DNA of 5,763 nt from Candidatus Rifleibacteriota bacterium. GTDB taxonomy: Bacteria; Muiribacteriota; Ozemobacteria; Ozemobacterales; Ozemobacteraceae. The stretch covers positions 1-5,763 of the forward strand of contig JAQUZA010000222.1 in NCBI GenBank assembly GCA_028691595.1. Reading direction: 5' to 3'. Under the pieces are notes generated by a model that saw nothing but the letters and a program-made list of their open reading frames with translations, ran no database searches and was not told the origin of the DNA. Positions 4,509 through 5,763 of this stretch are shown in pieces. A program made the translations under genes and the position numbers. Within the stretch, counting starts at the first letter, position 1, and each line of letters begins with the position of its first letter.

Positions 4509-5763
4509 GTGAAAATACTTTTAAGCTGGCTTAAAGACTATATCGATATCAATGAAACTCCCGAAAAAATTGCTGATGCACTCAACATGGCAGGCCTAGA
4601 GGTTGAAGAGATAATTCAACCCGGCAAAAACCTCAACAATGTTGTCGTTGGCAAGATTCTGTCGCGCGACCCACACCCCGATGCAGAAAAACTCTCTTTG
4701 TGCAGCGTCGACGTTAACCGGGGTCACCCTCTTCAGATCGTCTGCGGTGCCAATAATATGAAAGCCGGCGACAAAGTTCCGGTTGCTCTTATTGGTGCAA
4801 GGCTTCCTTCAGGCTTCGAAATCAGCAAGGCAAAAATTCGCGGCATCGAGTCATCAGGCATGATGTGCAGCAAAAAGGAACTTGGCATTTCAGAAGAACA
4901 CGGCGGCCTTTATATACTTGACGAAAGCTCCGAAATAGGCCAGAACATTGTATCAACCCTGAATCTAGATGAAGTTATCTTCGAAATAAGTATTACTCCA
5001 AACCGTGGTGATGCCCTTTCGCATCTTGGTATTGCCCGTGAATTGTCGGCAATTTTTAATCTTCCTCTGCATCGTAACCCGCTTGGAAACGATGACGGCG
5101 ACAGCTCAGTTGCCGACCAGATCAGCATCGAGATTCAGGATAAAGAACTTTGCCCGCGTTACGGCGCAAGAGTGCTGCATAACGTCAAAGTTGGCCCGTC
5201 TCCTGAATGGCTGCGAGAACGGCTTGAAAAAGCCGGAATCAGAGCTATTAACAATGTTGTCGATGTAACCAACTATATCATGCTCGACATCGGCCACCCG
5301 ATGCATGCTTTTGACTACAATCTCCTCACCGGCAAAAAAATTATCGTCAGACAGGCCGCCAAAGAAGAGCGTATCGCCACCCTCGACAAGGCCGAACGCA
5401 ACCTCGACAGCTCAATGCTGGTAATTGCCGATAACGAAAAACCAGTTGCTATCGCCGGCGTAATGGGCGGACTGCACTCTTCGGTCACTGAAGCCACTAC
5501 CAGCGTTCTTCTTGAAGCCGCGTTCTTCGATCCAACAACCGTCAGAAAAACCTCTAAACGCCTTGGTCTGATGTCTGATTCATCATATCGTTTTGAACGC
5601 GGCACCAACATCGACAATGTTCCCATCGCGCTGAACGAAGCCGTCAAGCTGCTGAAAGATATTGCCGGAGCACAGGCAGTAAAAGGAATCGCTGATGCAT
5701 ACCCCAGACCTGAGGCTCTTCGCCAGATCAAGGTAAGAACTCGCCGGGTCAACCGGGTAATCG
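4509..5763 (+). CDS. pheT: Phenylalanine--tRNA ligase beta subunit, N-terminal half (3' end outside window)
   Basis: This is the partner subunit of PheS, providing tRNA binding and editing of mischarged Tyr. The frame is open from GTG 4509 to the right edge: 418 of about 800 expected residues. The opening VKILLSWLKDYIDI is typical. An EMAPII/Trbp111-type tRNA-binding OB domain spans about 39-150 (VVVGKILSRDPHPDAEKLSL, then CGANNMKAGDKVPVALIGA and GIESSGMMCSKKELG). ITPNRGDALSHLGIARELSA (162-181) follows. The B3/B4 editing domain runs from about 215 to 385, with CPRYGARVL, INNVVDVTNYIMLDIGHPMHAFD and AIAGVMGG (314-321). The conserved SYRFERGTNID (359-369) follows, and the sequence ends near the start of the B5 domain. 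The gene shows no frameshift or premature stop within the window. Confidence 0.96.
   Translation, partial: MKILLSWLKDYIDINETPEKIADALNMAGLEVEEIIQPGKNLNNVVVGKILSRDPHPDAEKLSLCSVDVNRGHPLQIVCGANNMKAGDKVPVALIGARLPSGFEISKAKIRGIESSGMMCSKKELGISEEHGGLYILDESSEIGQNIVSTLNLDEVIFEISITPNRGDALSHLGIARELSAIFNLPLHRNPLGNDDGDSSVADQISIEIQDKELCPRYGARVLHNVKVGPSPEWLRERLEKAGIRAINNVVDVTNYIMLDIGHPMHAFDYNLLTGKKIIVRQAAKEERIATLDKAERNLDSSMLVIADNEKPVAIAGVMGGLHSSVTEATTSVLLEAAFFDPTTVRKTSKRLGLMSDSSYRFERGTNIDNVPIALNEAVKLLKDIAGAQAVKGIADAYPRPEALRQIKVRTRRVNRVI

Noticed and set aside
1..5763. Mobile element, CRISPR, phage or novel defence system
   Set aside because: No direct repeats, terminal inverted repeats, transposase or integrase sequence, tRNA gene or unknown gene cluster is visible; all genes are recognised housekeeping or transport families.

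Overview
This is an ordinary bacterial chromosome segment with every gene on the + strand. It carries translation genes and the end of a transporter gene. The order infC-rpmI-rplT followed by pheS-pheT is the ribosomal and Phe-tRNA synthetase cluster familiar from many bacteria (in Escherichia coli: thrS-infC-rpmI-rplT-pheM-pheS-pheT). The base composition is balanced, and Shine-Dalgarno sequences are strong (AGGAGG or GGAGG before most genes). The sequence alone does not let me name the phylum. The variant layout (an NhaC-type antiporter where E. coli has thrS, and an RNA methyltransferase where E. coli has the pheM leader) together with an L20 of divergent N-terminus argues against a close relative of E. 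coli.

Layout. Positions 3-1307 hold the C-terminal part of an NhaC-family Na+/H+ antiporter, open at the left edge. A well-formed sigma-70-type promoter (about 1304-1332) overlaps its stop codon and starts a leader of about 130 nt. This leader contains several small hairpins and a strong intrinsic terminator (1420-1455) just ahead of infC. infC begins at a non-canonical AUC codon (1470) and is followed by rpmI (2013) and rplT (2262). A second intrinsic terminator (2627-2660) closes that unit. It is followed after only 13 bases by a TrmH/SpoU-family RNA 2'-O-methyltransferase (2673-3443), then pheS (3484-4497) and pheT (from GTG 4509, cut by the right edge).

How they work together. IF3, L35 and L20 are made from one transcript and serve initiation and 50S assembly. 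PheS and PheT form the alpha2beta2 phenylalanyl-tRNA synthetase. The methyltransferase probably modifies rRNA or tRNA. The most interesting part is the infC leader. It combines a terminator, a 5'-end segment complementary to the terminator's 3' arm, a possible 20-codon leader peptide that runs through the terminator, and an AUC start codon. This suggests layered autoregulation by L20 (attenuation, as established in Bacillus subtilis) and by IF3 (start-codon discrimination, as established in E. coli). The individual genes are well-known families, and I see no new enzymatic or defence system. No stretch longer than about 165 bases lacks a gene.
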